Assembly (NCBI GenBank): GCA_902532475.1
Contig: CACAIE010000006.1
Span: 1 to 64,000, forward strand
Direction of reading: 5' to 3'
DNA length: 64,000 bases
DNA from: an uncultured SAR116 cluster alpha proteobacterium
GTDB lineage: Bacteria > Pseudomonadota > Alphaproteobacteria > Puniceispirillales > GCA-002684695
In this document: piece by piece, positions 35,391-44,532 of the stretch
How the letters are laid out: each line of letters starts with the position of its first letter
Position numbering within the stretch: position 1 is the first letter of the stretch
The notes under the pieces: model-generated
Database searches by the model: none
The model's input: only the letters and a program-made list of their open reading frames with translations
Told to the model about the DNA's origin: nothing
Program-made: the position numbers and the translations under genes

Positions 35391-36500
35391 ATGAAAATAA
35401 AAAAACTAGAAACTTTTTCAAATAAGTATCTTGGGTTTGTAAAAGTTACAACTGACACTAATGATATTGGATGGGGACAAGTATCTACTTATAACGTAGA
35501 CATAACTGCCCAAATATTTCATAGGCAAGTAGCTCCATGGTCAATAGGTATAGAATTGGATGATGATAAACCAGATTTTTTTGATCATTTGCAGTTAATT
35601 TTAGAAAGAGAGCATAAGTATCCAGGCTCTTACTTGCTTAGGGCGTTATCTGGTTTAGATACGGCTTTATGGGATTTATATGGAAAATTAAAAGAAAAGC
35701 CAGTCGCTTCCTTGATAGGCGGAAAACCAAAGAAAATAAGAGTTTACGGATCTTCAATGCGAAGAGACATTAAGCCAGAGGATGAGTCAAAAAGGTTATG
35801 TAGATTGAGAGATGACTATGGTTTTTCAGCGTTTAAATTTAGAGTTGGTTCAGAGTGTGGCCGTGATACTGATGAATGGGAGGGTCGATCCGAGAAAATA
35901 GTTAAATTATTATCTCATGATCTTGGAAGTGATGTTGAAAAACTTGTTGATGGTAATAGTTGTTTCAGTCCTAGGAAAGCCATTGAATTAGGAAAAATTC
36001 TAGAAGACCACGATGTCTGTCATTTTGAAGAACCATGCCCTTACTGGGAGCACAATCAAACAAAAAAAGTTAAAGAAGCTCTTTCTATAGATGTGGCAGG
36101 TGGAGAACAAGATTGTGATATCTCAACTTGGAAGTCTACACTGGAAAAAGAAATAGTTAATATCGTTCAGCCAGATGTTATGTATATGGGTGGTTTATAT
36201 AGAACATTGCAAGTCGCTAATATGGCTAATAAATTAGGTTTGCCTTGCACTCCCCATGCAGCAAATTTATCTTTAGTCACTGTCTGTACAATGCATTTGC
36301 TGACTGCTATTCCAAATGCTGGAAAATATCTAGAATTTAGTATTGAAGATGAAACTTATTACCCCTGGCAAAAAAATATTTTCACGAGAGACCCATTCAA
36401 AGTTAAAGATGGCTTTGTCAATGTGAGAGACGAACCCGGTTGGGGCGTGGAAATAAATCCTGCATGGTTGGGAAAATCTGAATATAGAATCAGTGAATAA
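35391..36500 (+). CDS. Mandelate racemase/muconate lactonizing enzyme (enolase superfamily) protein
   Basis: The start is set at the ATG at 35391; a TTG in the terminator T-run (35376) would add five residues and is implausible. The 369-residue protein has the capping domain first. The barrel follows, with FSAFKFR (general-base lysine strand), LVDGNSC (Asp metal ligand), HFEEPCP (Glu) and AGGEQD (Glu). TPHAANLSL is on the seventh strand, with a histidine as in the mandelate racemase subgroup. It abstracts the alpha proton of a carboxylate, giving a racemase or sugar-acid dehydratase. The likely substrate derives from the adjacent importer's ligand. Confidence 0.9.
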   Translation: MKIKKLETFSNKYLGFVKVTTDTNDIGWGQVSTYNVDITAQIFHRQVAPWSIGIELDDDKPDFFDHLQLILEREHKYPGSYLLRALSGLDTALWDLYGKLKEKPVASLIGGKPKKIRVYGSSMRRDIKPEDESKRLCRLRDDYGFSAFKFRVGSECGRDTDEWEGRSEKIVKLLSHDLGSDVEKLVDGNSCFSPRKAIELGKILEDHDVCHFEEPCPYWEHNQTKKVKEALSIDVAGGEQDCDISTWKSTLEKEIVNIVQPDVMYMGGLYRTLQVANMANKLGLPCTPHAANLSLVTVCTMHLLTAIPNAGKYLEFSIEDETYYPWQKNIFTRDPFKVKDGFVNVRDEPGWGVEINPAWLGKSEYRISE

Positions 36501-36514
36501 ATTATGAGTAATTT

Positions 36515-37453
36515 TTATTTTGGTGGAATTTTCCCATTATGAAAAGATTTAAAAAAGTTGTCTAAAGGTGCATAGATATTTCCATAATTAAGTTCAAAAT
36601 GCTTGTGATGAAGATGGTGAAAATAATCTGACAATTCTAGAGTTTTATTTTTAAATAAAACCAATTTATCAAATCCTGCGTGAGATTGGGCGGGTCCAAT
36701 TCCCCAAAAAAGACCAGTCAAAGTAATAATATAAGGATTAACAGGTATTAATAGCCACAATAATAGAAAGCTGAAATAAGGGATATGCTCTAATGGATGC
36801 ATGGATATTCCTGTCCATGGTCCAGTATTTACATTTCTGTGATGAACTGCATGTGCAATTTTATAAATTTTTGGAATATGAAGAAAGCGATGGATAAAAT
36901 AAAAATGTACGCCTCCAGCAAATGGCATTACAAAAATACATAAAATTAAGTAAAGTGAACTTTCATTCCATGAAATAGTCTGGATTCTTTCACTTGCATA
37001 CATCCATAAGATTAAACATTCATATAATGACCAAATTGTACATCCGCTAATAATACTCCAAAATATATTATCCTTCACTTGGTTGTTGAATAGAAATTTA
37101 TTACTTTTTTCGTTAGGCCAACGAGAATAATATTTATAATCAAGCAATTGATTTTTACGAATATATAACCACCAATGAATTCCGCCAGCAAAGATAGTCA
37201 AAAGAAAAACATTCCTTAACCAGATTAATAAAATCCAGCTAATATCCAAAACTGCCATTTTTTCAATACTTGGTGATAAGTAAAACCACCCTAAATAGGC
37301 AAAAGCAAAATAAGCTATCCACCAAGGAAAGAAAAAATTAAACAGCCAATTTATAGATTTAATGATAGGAGGTGGAAAATGATAAACGGGTGGTATTTTT
37401 ATCTCTTCCTGGGGTACATAACCCCTTCCACTTTCATTTATCCTTCTATCCAT
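36515..37453 (-). CDS. Sterol desaturase/fatty acid hydroxylase superfamily protein
   Basis: A 312-residue membrane protein with four to five helices and the diiron histidine clusters. These are HRFLH, HAVHHRN and, near the C-terminus, DYFHHLHHKHFELNYG, with HPLEH between them. Family members hydroxylate or desaturate lipids such as sterols, hopanoids, carotenoids or ornithine lipids. The substrate here is unknown. It is transcribed away from the enolase-superfamily gene end and lies downstream of the isocitrate lyase group on the same strand. Confidence 0.87.
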   Translation of the reverse strand: MDRRINESGRGYVPQEEIKIPPVYHFPPPIIKSINWLFNFFFPWWIAYFAFAYLGWFYLSPSIEKMAVLDISWILLIWLRNVFLLTIFAGGIHWWLYIRKNQLLDYKYYSRWPNEKSNKFLFNNQVKDNIFWSIISGCTIWSLYECLILWMYASERIQTISWNESSLYLILCIFVMPFAGGVHFYFIHRFLHIPKIYKIAHAVHHRNVNTGPWTGISMHPLEHIPYFSFLLLWLLIPVNPYIITLTGLFWGIGPAQSHAGFDKLVLFKNKTLELSDYFHHLHHKHFELNYGNIYAPLDNFFKSFHNGKIPPK

Positions 37454-37522
37454 TGTTTCAATTAATAATAATTAATGTTAAGATAATTGAACAATAATTT
37501 TGATACAAAAATCAAGAAAAAC

Positions 37523-37732
37523 TTAATTTGGGGTATCTTTAACAAAACAAACTGAGTACATCGGCTTTCCATCAAAAAGGTCTTTTCTTTCAGGACCGTC
37601 CATGTATTCAAATTTCTGGGAAGTTATTTTGCCATCCATTCTATAACCTTTAGAGGATAGTTTTCCTCTGTGAAATTCTAAAGCTGCCGCTTCAAAGCTT
37701 TCTGCAATAATAGTAATTCGGTTTTCAGACAT
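37523..37732 (-). CDS. Small protein of unknown function downstream of isocitrate lyase
   Basis: A 69-residue soluble protein preceded by a good ribosome binding site (AAGGGAT). Visible features are ITIIAESFEAAALEFHRGKLSSKGYRMDG at the start and a DGPERKDLFDGKPMYSVCF segment. The beginning and end look like edge strands of a small alpha-beta fold. I do not recognise a family. It is 48 bp downstream of aceA on the same strand, so it is probably co-transcribed and may influence or accompany the glyoxylate shunt; this is inference. Confidence 0.65.
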   Translation of the reverse strand: MSENRITIIAESFEAAALEFHRGKLSSKGYRMDGKITSQKFEYMDGPERKDLFDGKPMYSVCFVKDTPN

Positions 37733-37780
37733 AAAATTATCCCTTCATATTAAGATTTATAAAATTCTTTTATAGTTAGC

Positions 37781-39085
37781 TTATTCAGCAGCATCAGAGA
37801 CTTTTTTACCATGGAATTGATCCTCTTCAGTTGAACCTGATAATGCTGTAGTAGCAGAGGAACCGCCCTTTACAGCCACTGATATTGCGTCAAACCACCC
37901 AGCCCCAACTTCTCTTTGGTGCCTGTGAGCTGTGTAGCCAATTTCTTCAGCTGCAAATTCTGCGTCTTGTACTTCGCTATATGCTGTCATGCCTCTTTTT
38001 TTGTATCCATGGGCAAGCTCAAACATGCTGTAATTCAGAGTATGAAATCCTGCCAATGTAATGAATTGGAATTTATAGCCCATTGCTCCAAGTTCCCTTT
38101 GAAACCTGGCTATATCGTCTTTAGATAGATTAGCAGTCCAGTTAAAGCTTGGGCTACAGTTATATGCTAATAATTGATCTGGGTATTTACTTCTTATTGC
38201 CTCAGCAAACCTTTTAGCTTGATCTAAATTGGGTGTGGATGTTTCCATCCATATAAGATCGGCATATTCGGCATATGCTAAGCCTCTAGTTACACATCTG
38301 TCAAATGAGCTTTCTTGAGTTAAAGTATAAAATCCTTCTGTAGTTCTTTCTCCGGTCAAATAAGGGTGGTCACGTTCATCAACGTCAGAAGTAATCAATT
38401 TAGCGGATTCAGCATCAGTTCTTGCAATTATTAATGTGGGAACTCCTGATACATCGGCTGCTAATCTTGCGGCGTTCAAATTTGCTATATGCTGTTTAAC
38501 CGGAATTAGTACTTTGCCCCCCATATGACCGCACTTTTTTTCTGCCGCTAGCTGATCTTCAAAATGAACACCGGATGCTCCAGCTTCTATATATCCACGA
38601 GTAATTTCAAATGCATTTAAAACTCCACCAAAACCTGCTTCTGCGTCAGCAATTATAGGAGCAAACCAATCTCTTTCTGGTTTTCCGCTTTCTAGAACTT
38701 CTATTTCATCAGCCCTAGCAAGTGTGTGGTTGATTTTTTTAACTAATTCAGGCCCTGAGTTAGCTGGGTATATTGATTGATCAGGATACATTCCGCCACC
38801 TAAATTATTGTCAGCTGCAATTTGCCATCCAGATAAGTATATGGCCTTCAATCCTGCACGAACTTGCTGCATAGCTTGGTTTCCCGTCATTGCACCAAGA
38901 GTGTTTACATAGTCCTCTGAATGAAACAATGACCATAATTTTTCAGATCCTCTATGTGCAAGGGTATGATCAATTTTAACAGATCCAGAAAGTTTTTTGA
39001 CGTCTTCAACTGAATAATCTCGTTTTTTATTTTTAAATCTTGAAGTGCTTGTGTTGTTAATCTTTTCAAATGTATCAGACATCAT
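37781..39085 (-). CDS. aceA: Isocitrate lyase
   Basis: A 434-residue enzyme. The catalytic loop KKCGHMGGK contains the active cysteine. Metal and substrate residues fit [32 protein letters not shown] and [10 protein letters not shown]. It splits isocitrate into glyoxylate and succinate, the first step of the glyoxylate shunt, for growth on acetate or fatty acids. Two ATG codons stand at the start (39085, 39082). The intergenic region with the divergent XRE-type regulator carries a clear array of TTTGTAAA-like sites. Malate synthase is not in the window. Confidence 0.95.
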   Translation of the reverse strand: MMSDTFEKINNTSTSRFKNKKRDYSVEDVKKLSGSVKIDHTLAHRGSEKLWSLFHSEDYVNTLGAMTGNQAMQQVRAGLKAIYLSGWQIAADNNLGGGMYPDQSIYPANSGPELVKKINHTLARADEIEVLESGKPERDWFAPIIADAEAGFGGVLNAFEITRGYIEAGASGVHFEDQLAAEKKCGHMGGKVLIPVKQHIANLNAARLAADVSGVPTLIIARTDAESAKLITSDVDERDHPYLTGERTTEGFYTLTQESSFDRCVTRGLAYAEYADLIWMETSTPNLDQAKRFAEAIRSKYPDQLLAYNCSPSFNWTANLSKDDIARFQRELGAMGYKFQFITLAGFHTLNYSMFELAHGYKKRGMTAYSEVQDAEFAAEEIGYTAHRHQREVGAGWFDAISVAVKGGSSATTALSGSTEEDQFHGKKVSDAAE

Positions 39086-39122
39086 CCATCACCCATGAAA
39101 ATATGCAAATTATAAAAATAAA

Positions 39123-39128
39123 ATTATA
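39123..39128 (-). promoter_or_regulatory. Extended -10 element of the aceA promoter
   Basis: Read on the minus strand, TGTTATAAT is a TG-n-TATAAT extended -10 at 39123-39131, about 38 bp before the aceA ATG. No good -35 is visible, consistent with an activator-dependent promoter. Confidence 0.45.
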
Positions 39129-39166
39129 ACAAGGTTTATAAATTAAATCATTGAAAAAAGTGAAAA

Positions 39167-39257
39167 TTTGTAATATTGTAAAATTTACAAATATACAATT
39201 TGTAAAGAATTACAATAAATTAATTTTACAAAACCACAACCCATGATTTTACAAAAC
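39167..39257. promoter_or_regulatory. Array of TTTGTAAA/TTTACAAA operator sites between aceA and its divergent regulator
   Basis: The region contains TTTGTAA (39167), the 15-bp perfect palindrome TTGTAAAATTTACAA (39176-39190), the gapped palindrome TTGTAA-AGAA-TTACAA (39200-39215) and two direct copies of TTTTACAAAAC (39224, 39247). The sites resemble the TTTGCAAA-type boxes bound by RamB/ScfR regulators. They lie upstream of the aceA -10 and run into the regulator's own start, so they probably control both genes. Confidence 0.7.
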
Positions 39258-39258
39258 A

Positions 39259-40680
39259 TTGCAATCAAAAACTGAAAAAATATTAATTGGGCATAAGCTT
39301 AAAAGGTTAAGACAGAGCTTGAGTATAAGCCAACTTGACATGTCTAGAGAATTAGAAATTTCACCAAGTTATCTAAACCTTTTAGAGAACAACCAAAGAC
39401 CTATAACCGTTCATTTGCTTTTTCGAATAGGTCAACTATATAACATTGATTTTAAGGAATTTTCAGATGATGAAACTGGAAAAATAACTGCTGAGCTCAA
39501 TGAAGTTTTTTCTGAACCTGTTATTAAGTCAAATGATATTTCTAAAAGGGAAATCAAAAACCTTGCAAGTTCATCCCCTATAATTTCCACTGCTATTATC
39601 AATCTTTACGAAGCTTATAGAAAATTAAGAGAAGAAATTCATGTGAATAATAAAAACATAAACTTTGACATGAAATCTACACCACTGCAGAGTGTCAGGC
39701 TATTTTTAACAAAATCCAAAAATTTTTTTTCTGTAATAGAACAGGCTACAAAATCAATCAGATCAAAGGCAAATATAAAAGACAATTCAAGTATGTTTAT
39801 GAGTTTAGAAAACTATTTAGAGGAAACTTTCAAAATTCAAATTAAAGTTTTACCACAAAAAATCATGGAAAACCTCCTAAGTAGAAATGATCCTCACAGA
39901 AGTAGAATTTTAGTATCAGAATCATTGAATATTCAGGAAAGAGTTTTTCAAATTAGCAGTCAATTAGCTTTAATAGAATTTGAAGATGCAATAGATGAAA
40001 TTATAAATAAATCTAATTTAACTAATAAAGAAGAAAAATATTTATTAAAGATCACTCTTTCGGGTTACTTTGGATTATCACTTATGATGCCGTATGATGA
40101 GTTTAAACATTCTGCGTATGAAACAAGACATGACTTAGAAACTTTGGCCACTAGATTTTCCGTAAGTTTTGACCAAGTTTGTCAAAGATTAACAACGCTT
40201 AATAGAAGGAATGATACCGGCATTCCTTTTTTTTACTTTAAGTTTAATGAGGCAGGCCATATCGCTAACAGACTATCATCATCCGACATAAAGTTCCCTT
40301 ATTATGCTGGTGCAAACCCAGACTGGAGTGCTCACCAAGCGTTTAGGGAGCCAGGAAAAATCTTTGCTCAACTGTCTGAGTTGGAAGACGGAAAAAAATT
40401 TATCAATATTTCCAAAACAATGAAACCACCGAGGACGTCAACGGGAGAAGGAGATGCGTCATTATTTTCAATTATTTTAGGGTGTGACATCAGGCATGCT
40501 GAAAATATAATTTACGCTGAGAAAATTATTCAAAATAAGTCTTCAAAGATTTCTAAAATAGAACTTGGTTGCAGAATATGCGGTATAAATGTTTGTGAAC
40601 ACAGAGATCAAGGGCCTGCAAGTAGTGTAAGTTTTGATCCAAATATGAGGTACAGTGGCCTGTTTGAATTTAGTAATTAA
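39259..40680 (+). CDS. ScfR/RamB-type short-chain fatty acid regulator (XRE HTH)
   Basis: A 473-residue regulator. Residues about 12-50 form the XRE helix-turn-helix (LKRLRQSLSISQLDMSRELEISPSYLNLLENNQRP). A long middle region includes the HETR-like peptidase-fold remnant of ImmA/IrrE relatives (LMMPYDEFKHSAYETRHDLETLATRFSVSFDQVCQRL). The C-terminal domain contains CRICGINVCEHRDQGP, typical of the DUF2083 group. The relatives RamB and ScfR control glyoxylate and propionate genes. The start is TTG at 39259, because an in-frame stop lies at 39244. It is the only transcription factor I recognise in the window. Confidence 0.87.
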   Translation: MQSKTEKILIGHKLKRLRQSLSISQLDMSRELEISPSYLNLLENNQRPITVHLLFRIGQLYNIDFKEFSDDETGKITAELNEVFSEPVIKSNDISKREIKNLASSSPIISTAIINLYEAYRKLREEIHVNNKNINFDMKSTPLQSVRLFLTKSKNFFSVIEQATKSIRSKANIKDNSSMFMSLENYLEETFKIQIKVLPQKIMENLLSRNDPHRSRILVSESLNIQERVFQISSQLALIEFEDAIDEIINKSNLTNKEEKYLLKITLSGYFGLSLMMPYDEFKHSAYETRHDLETLATRFSVSFDQVCQRLTTLNRRNDTGIPFFYFKFNEAGHIANRLSSSDIKFPYYAGANPDWSAHQAFREPGKIFAQLSELEDGKKFINISKTMKPPRTSTGEGDASLFSIILGCDIRHAENIIYAEKIIQNKSSKISKIELGCRICGINVCEHRDQGPASSVSFDPNMRYSGLFEFSN

Positions 40681-40725
40681 ATCCAAATATATGATATTAG
40701 GCTAAGATTTTTTATTTGATAAAAA

Positions 40726-41163
40726 TTAATTTTCCATCCAAATTGTTGTTGGGCCGTCATTTACAAGTGAGATTTTCATATCACCCCCAAAAACACCCAT
40801 TTGGCAAGGTATGCCAATTTCTTGAAGCTTTTCAGTAAAGTATTCGTATAATTTCTGACCTTTTTCTGGCGGTGCAGCTGATGAAAAACCAGGTCTATTG
40901 CCTCTTGAAGTGTCAGCGGCAAGTGTGAATTGGCTGACAACAAGAGCATCACCACTAATATCTTGGATAGATTTATTCATTTTACCATTTTCATCATTAA
41001 ATATTCTAAGTTTTGAAATTTTTGATGCTAAGTTTTCAGCCTGCAATTCAGTATCTTCATTCATAGCGCACACAAAGACTAGTAAGCCATTTTCTATTTT
41101 AGATGTTAATTCTTCATTTATAGTAACACTAGCTTTAGTTACTCTTTGAATTAAGGCCCTCAT
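40726..41163 (-). CDS. dtd: D-aminoacyl-tRNA deacylase
   Basis: The start at 41163 is chosen because GGAGGAAA lies just upstream and [13 protein letters not shown] is the canonical N-terminus; a frame extended to 41196 has no support. The 145-residue protein contains [24 protein letters not shown] (the SQFTL motif) and the C-terminal [10 protein letters not shown] (the GP motif). Dtd hydrolyses D-amino acids mischarged on tRNA. It stands alone. Confidence 0.95.
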   Translation of the reverse strand: MRALIQRVTKASVTINEELTSKIENGLLVFVCAMNEDTELQAENLASKISKLRIFNDENGKMNKSIQDISGDALVVSQFTLAADTSRGNRPGFSSAAPPEKGQKLYEYFTEKLQEIGIPCQMGVFGGDMKISLVNDGPTTIWMEN

Positions 41164-41426
41164 TATTTCCTCCACATAATATTCAGTGTTAATCAATTGA
41201 CTAAAAGTATAAAAAAGTCTGTATTAAAATAAAATAAAGAAAAAAAGTAAAATAATGAATAAAAAAACTTTTAAAGTTTTGGCAAGTGGCTGTGCTCATG
41301 TGAATGCAGATAAAAAAATGGGTCGTGACAGCTTGAGACAGGTTTGGATTCAGAAAATAAAAAATTGAAACAACTTAGCAAAAACAAATTATATATAATT
41401 TGATACAAATACGAAAGGCAAAAACT

Positions 41427-42836
41427 ATGGATTGGGATGACTATGAAAAATGGGGAAAGGAAGGCATAAAATGGGGATCAAATTATAGAAAAACAATTCG
41501 TGAATTGCCAGTAAGATCTCAACTAAAGCCTGGCCAGGTTTTTAATTCAATTCCTAATAGTCCTCCAGAAAACCCAGAATCTTTAGAGATAATATTTGAT
41601 GATTTCAAAACGAAAATTGTTCCTGGTATCACGCATTGGCAGCACCCAAGATTTTTTGCCTATTTCCCAAGTAATGCTGCTCCCGCGTCTGTATTTGCTG
41701 AAATGCTGGCTAATACAATGGGCTCACAATGTATGCTTTGGCAAACTTCACCTGCTGCCACTGAGCTAGAGGAAAAAATAATTGATTGGCTAAGAATAGC
41801 TATGAACCTGCCTTCTGAGTTTAAAGGTATTATTCAGGACACAGCATCCTCAGCTACATTGACTGCAGTTTTAACTATGAGAGAGAAATCACTGGGTTGG
41901 ACAGGCAATAAAACCGGTCTATCAAACCGAAGTAGGCTCAGGATATATGCCTCTGAGGAGGTTCATAGCTCTATAGACAGAGCTATTTGGTTTTCAGGGA
42001 TAGGAGAGGACAATTTAGTCAGAATCCCTGTCTATGGCGATTTAAGGTCAATGGACACTGATGAATTGAGAAAGGCAATTCAAAGAGACAAAGAAAAAGG
42101 TTATGTGCCAGCAGGGGTTATTGCTGCTACCGGAGGCACTTCTACTGGTTCATGCGATAATATTTCAGACGTTTCTGATGTTGCAACTGAAGAAAATCTA
42201 TATCTTCATGTTGATGCAGCATGGGCAGGTTCTGCAATGATTTGCCCTGAATTTAGAAATTTATGGTCAGGCATTGAAAAGGCTGATTCTATAGTATTCA
42301 ATCCTCATAAATGGTTGGGGGCTCAATTTGATTGCTCAGTTCAGTTTTTAAGAGACGCTTCAATGCAAAAAAATACCCTATCAATTTCACCTGAATACCT
42401 AAAAACTAAAGGCGTTACAGGAATTACAAATTTATCAGACTATACAATTCAATTAGGGAGAAGATTTAGAGCTTTAAAACTTTGGTTTTTGCTTCGTGCG
42501 GAGGGACTTTCGGGTCTTAGGAAAGTTATTAGGGATCATATCAAATGGTCAACAGATTTACATGATAGTATTAAGGAATTAAAAAATGTAGAGATTTTAA
42601 CTCATCCCATTCTTGGGTTGTTTACTTTTAGATTTGTTAGTGAAAAGACAATTAAAACTAACGAACTAAATGAAAAAATTTTACAAGAAATTAATGATGA
42701 AGGAACGATTTACTTAACTCCGACTAAGGTTAAGGACAACTACGTTATAAGATTTACTGCTGGAACATTCGAATTGAAAGAAGAGGACGTCCATTTAGCA
42801 TATAAATGTATTAAAGAAAAATCTGAGAAATTATGA
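41427..42836 (+). CDS. Pyridoxal-phosphate-dependent group II decarboxylase (aromatic-L-amino-acid decarboxylase-like)
   Basis: The start ATG at 41427 follows GAAAGG; a TTG at 41400 is less likely. The 469-residue enzyme has the aromatic decarboxylase pattern: HWQHPRFFAYFPSNAAPASVFAEML near the N-terminus, then DTASSATLTAVL and TGGTSTGSCDNI. LHVDAAWAGSAM holds the Asp that contacts the pyridine nitrogen, and NPHKWLGAQFDCS holds the Schiff-base lysine. It would make an amine from tryptophan, tyrosine, DOPA or a related amino acid. The substrate cannot be told by eye. Confidence 0.92.
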   Translation: MDWDDYEKWGKEGIKWGSNYRKTIRELPVRSQLKPGQVFNSIPNSPPENPESLEIIFDDFKTKIVPGITHWQHPRFFAYFPSNAAPASVFAEMLANTMGSQCMLWQTSPAATELEEKIIDWLRIAMNLPSEFKGIIQDTASSATLTAVLTMREKSLGWTGNKTGLSNRSRLRIYASEEVHSSIDRAIWFSGIGEDNLVRIPVYGDLRSMDTDELRKAIQRDKEKGYVPAGVIAATGGTSTGSCDNISDVSDVATEENLYLHVDAAWAGSAMICPEFRNLWSGIEKADSIVFNPHKWLGAQFDCSVQFLRDASMQKNTLSISPEYLKTKGVTGITNLSDYTIQLGRRFRALKLWFLLRAEGLSGLRKVIRDHIKWSTDLHDSIKELKNVEILTHPILGLFTFRFVSEKTIKTNELNEKILQEINDEGTIYLTPTKVKDNYVIRFTAGTFELKEEDVHLAYKCIKEKSEKL

Positions 42837-42843
42837 AATAAAT

Positions 42844-43425
42844 CTATAAATTTCTTTCAATTAGGTTTCTGATTTTAGCAATGGCTACTTCAGACGCTTC
42901 TTTGAAGGAAATAGTTCCCCCAAGAGATTTGTCTTTATTAATTAAAAATATAGTGGAGGTATGGTCTAAAGAGTAGTCTTGTTTGCTGATAGGGACAATT
43001 TTTCTATAAATTCCCCAAGATTTTGATAATTGTATGATATCATTTTCATCCCCAGTTAAGCCTAGAAAAATATCATTAAAATTTGACAAATATTCATTCA
43101 TCAAAACAACCGTGTCTCTTTGTGGGTCTAATGTAATAAATATAGTTTGGATGTCTTTGTTTGATAAATTCAATTCGTCAATCCATGAAGAAATTTCGTA
43201 TAGAGTTGTTGGGCAGACTTCTGGGCAATTAGTAAAACCAAAGAAAAGGATTGTAGGCTTAGCAGAAAATATTTTTTCTGTTATTGGGTCACCTTTATGA
43301 GAGGTCAGGCTGAAAGGTTCTCCAATGGAAAAAGTCTGTTTTTCGGGTAGTTTGGAAATATTTAAATAAATAATAGATCCTAAAATGATTAGGGTTATTG
43401 TTGAAATGATTGTTCTTTTAAAAAT
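42844..43425 (-). CDS. SCO1/SenC-family copper chaperone with abnormal start (or -1 frameshift)
   Basis: Reading through from the stop, the frame is open to 43437 and encodes a full SCO protein. It has an N-terminal membrane anchor (RTIISTITLIILGSIIYL), then GEPFSLTSHKGDP and the copper motif GFTNCPEVCPTTL. Next come FITLDPQRDTV and the ligand histidine in DYSLDHTSTIFLI. SCO proteins deliver copper to cytochrome c oxidase. No ATG, GTG or TTG precedes the anchor in this frame. The only ATG (43430), with AAAAGGAAA before it, is in the other frame and joins by a -1 shift at T TTA AAA. The start given is ATT at 43425, which also has AAGGA upstream. Details are in the findings. Confidence 0.82.
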   Translation of the reverse strand: MFKRTIISTITLIILGSIIYLNISKLPEKQTFSIGEPFSLTSHKGDPITEKIFSAKPTILFFGFTNCPEVCPTTLYEISSWIDELNLSNKDIQTIFITLDPQRDTVVLMNEYLSNFNDIFLGLTGDENDIIQLSKSWGIYRKIVPISKQDYSLDHTSTIFLINKDKSLGGTISFKEASEVAIAKIRNLIERNL

Positions 43426-43547
43426 AGCATTTTCCTTTTAGTTGCTTTTTAACATATTGGTGTTTCTGAGAAGGCATTGTAACAAAAAGTAATAAAGTAT
43501 ATAAACATATCATAATTATTTTAATTTTTAGTTTATGGACTTTAGAA

Positions 43548-44531
43548 TTGGAAGAAAATTTTTCAAGAAGAAAGTTATTAGAACCAATCGAGCTAAAAGC
43601 ATTTAATGAAAAATCGGATGCTGTAGGATTTTTGCAACTTGGAAGTCACTTAGTTGCTATTTCTTTTTTAATTTTTTTACATTACGTTGCAATGGGATCA
43701 TGGTGGGTAATATTAACAGGTTTTATACTTGGTACGCTTATTAATTTTCTTTATGCTGCCCAACATGAGCTTAGCCATTCTACAGTATTTAAAACTGCAA
43801 AATTAAATGAAGTATTTGGACGAATTATTGGTTTCTTTATGCTTTTTCCAAGAGATTTTGATCAAATTATGCATTTTGCCCACCACAAATGGACACAGGA
43901 TTGGGAAAAAGATGGTGAATTAGTGAGGGAGCCGTTCACACTTAAAACCTACCTTCTATGGTTTTGGGGTGTTACTTATTGGTATAATAGAATTTCTGGG
44001 ATAATTAGAAGAGCCCAAGGTAATATTGTAGAGCCTTATATCAAAGCGTCTGAAAACTCTAAAGTGATTAGAGAGTCTAGAATTCATTTAATTGGATACC
44101 TATTAATTCTATTAGCTTCATTATATTTTGAAACATGGACTGCATTAAACTTTTGGTTGCTTCCAATATTATTAACTAAGCCCATCCATCAGATGCAAAA
44201 TACAATTGAACATCTTGGGTTGTCACATAAAAAAGATATTTTACAAAATACTCGCTCCACAAGGACAAATGTTGTACTGAGATGGCTTTGCTGGCAAATG
44301 CCTTACCACACTGCGCACCATATTTTTCCTTCTGTTCCCTTTTGGAAATTAAAAGCATTAAATTCGAAAATAGAACGAAAATCAGGAAAGGTATACAGTA
44401 TGGGTTACATTGAATTTCAAATTGAAGTCTTTAAGCGTTTTTGGCAGAAAGACGAAAGTCAATGGCCCATGAATGAGGTTTGGATAGTATCCAGAAAGGA
44501 TGGCACTCATCTAAGAGTGCCTGCAGAATAA
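43548..44531 (+). CDS. Membrane fatty acid desaturase
   Basis: A 327-residue membrane enzyme with the three histidine boxes HELSH, HFAHH and HTAHH, separated by two hydrophobic hairpins. The spacing fits the FA_desaturase superfamily that also includes carotenoid ketolases and alkane hydroxylase relatives. It starts with TTG at 43548; the nearby ATG at 43535 is in another frame. The stop is one base before the start of a TIM-barrel isomerase gene, so the two form an operon. The substrate (fatty acyl or other lipid) is unknown. Confidence 0.85.
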   Translation: MEENFSRRKLLEPIELKAFNEKSDAVGFLQLGSHLVAISFLIFLHYVAMGSWWVILTGFILGTLINFLYAAQHELSHSTVFKTAKLNEVFGRIIGFFMLFPRDFDQIMHFAHHKWTQDWEKDGELVREPFTLKTYLLWFWGVTYWYNRISGIIRRAQGNIVEPYIKASENSKVIRESRIHLIGYLLILLASLYFETWTALNFWLLPILLTKPIHQMQNTIEHLGLSHKKDILQNTRSTRTNVVLRWLCWQMPYHTAHHIFPSVPFWKLKALNSKIERKSGKVYSMGYIEFQIEVFKRFWQKDESQWPMNEVWIVSRKDGTHLRVPAE

Positions 44532-44532
44532 A

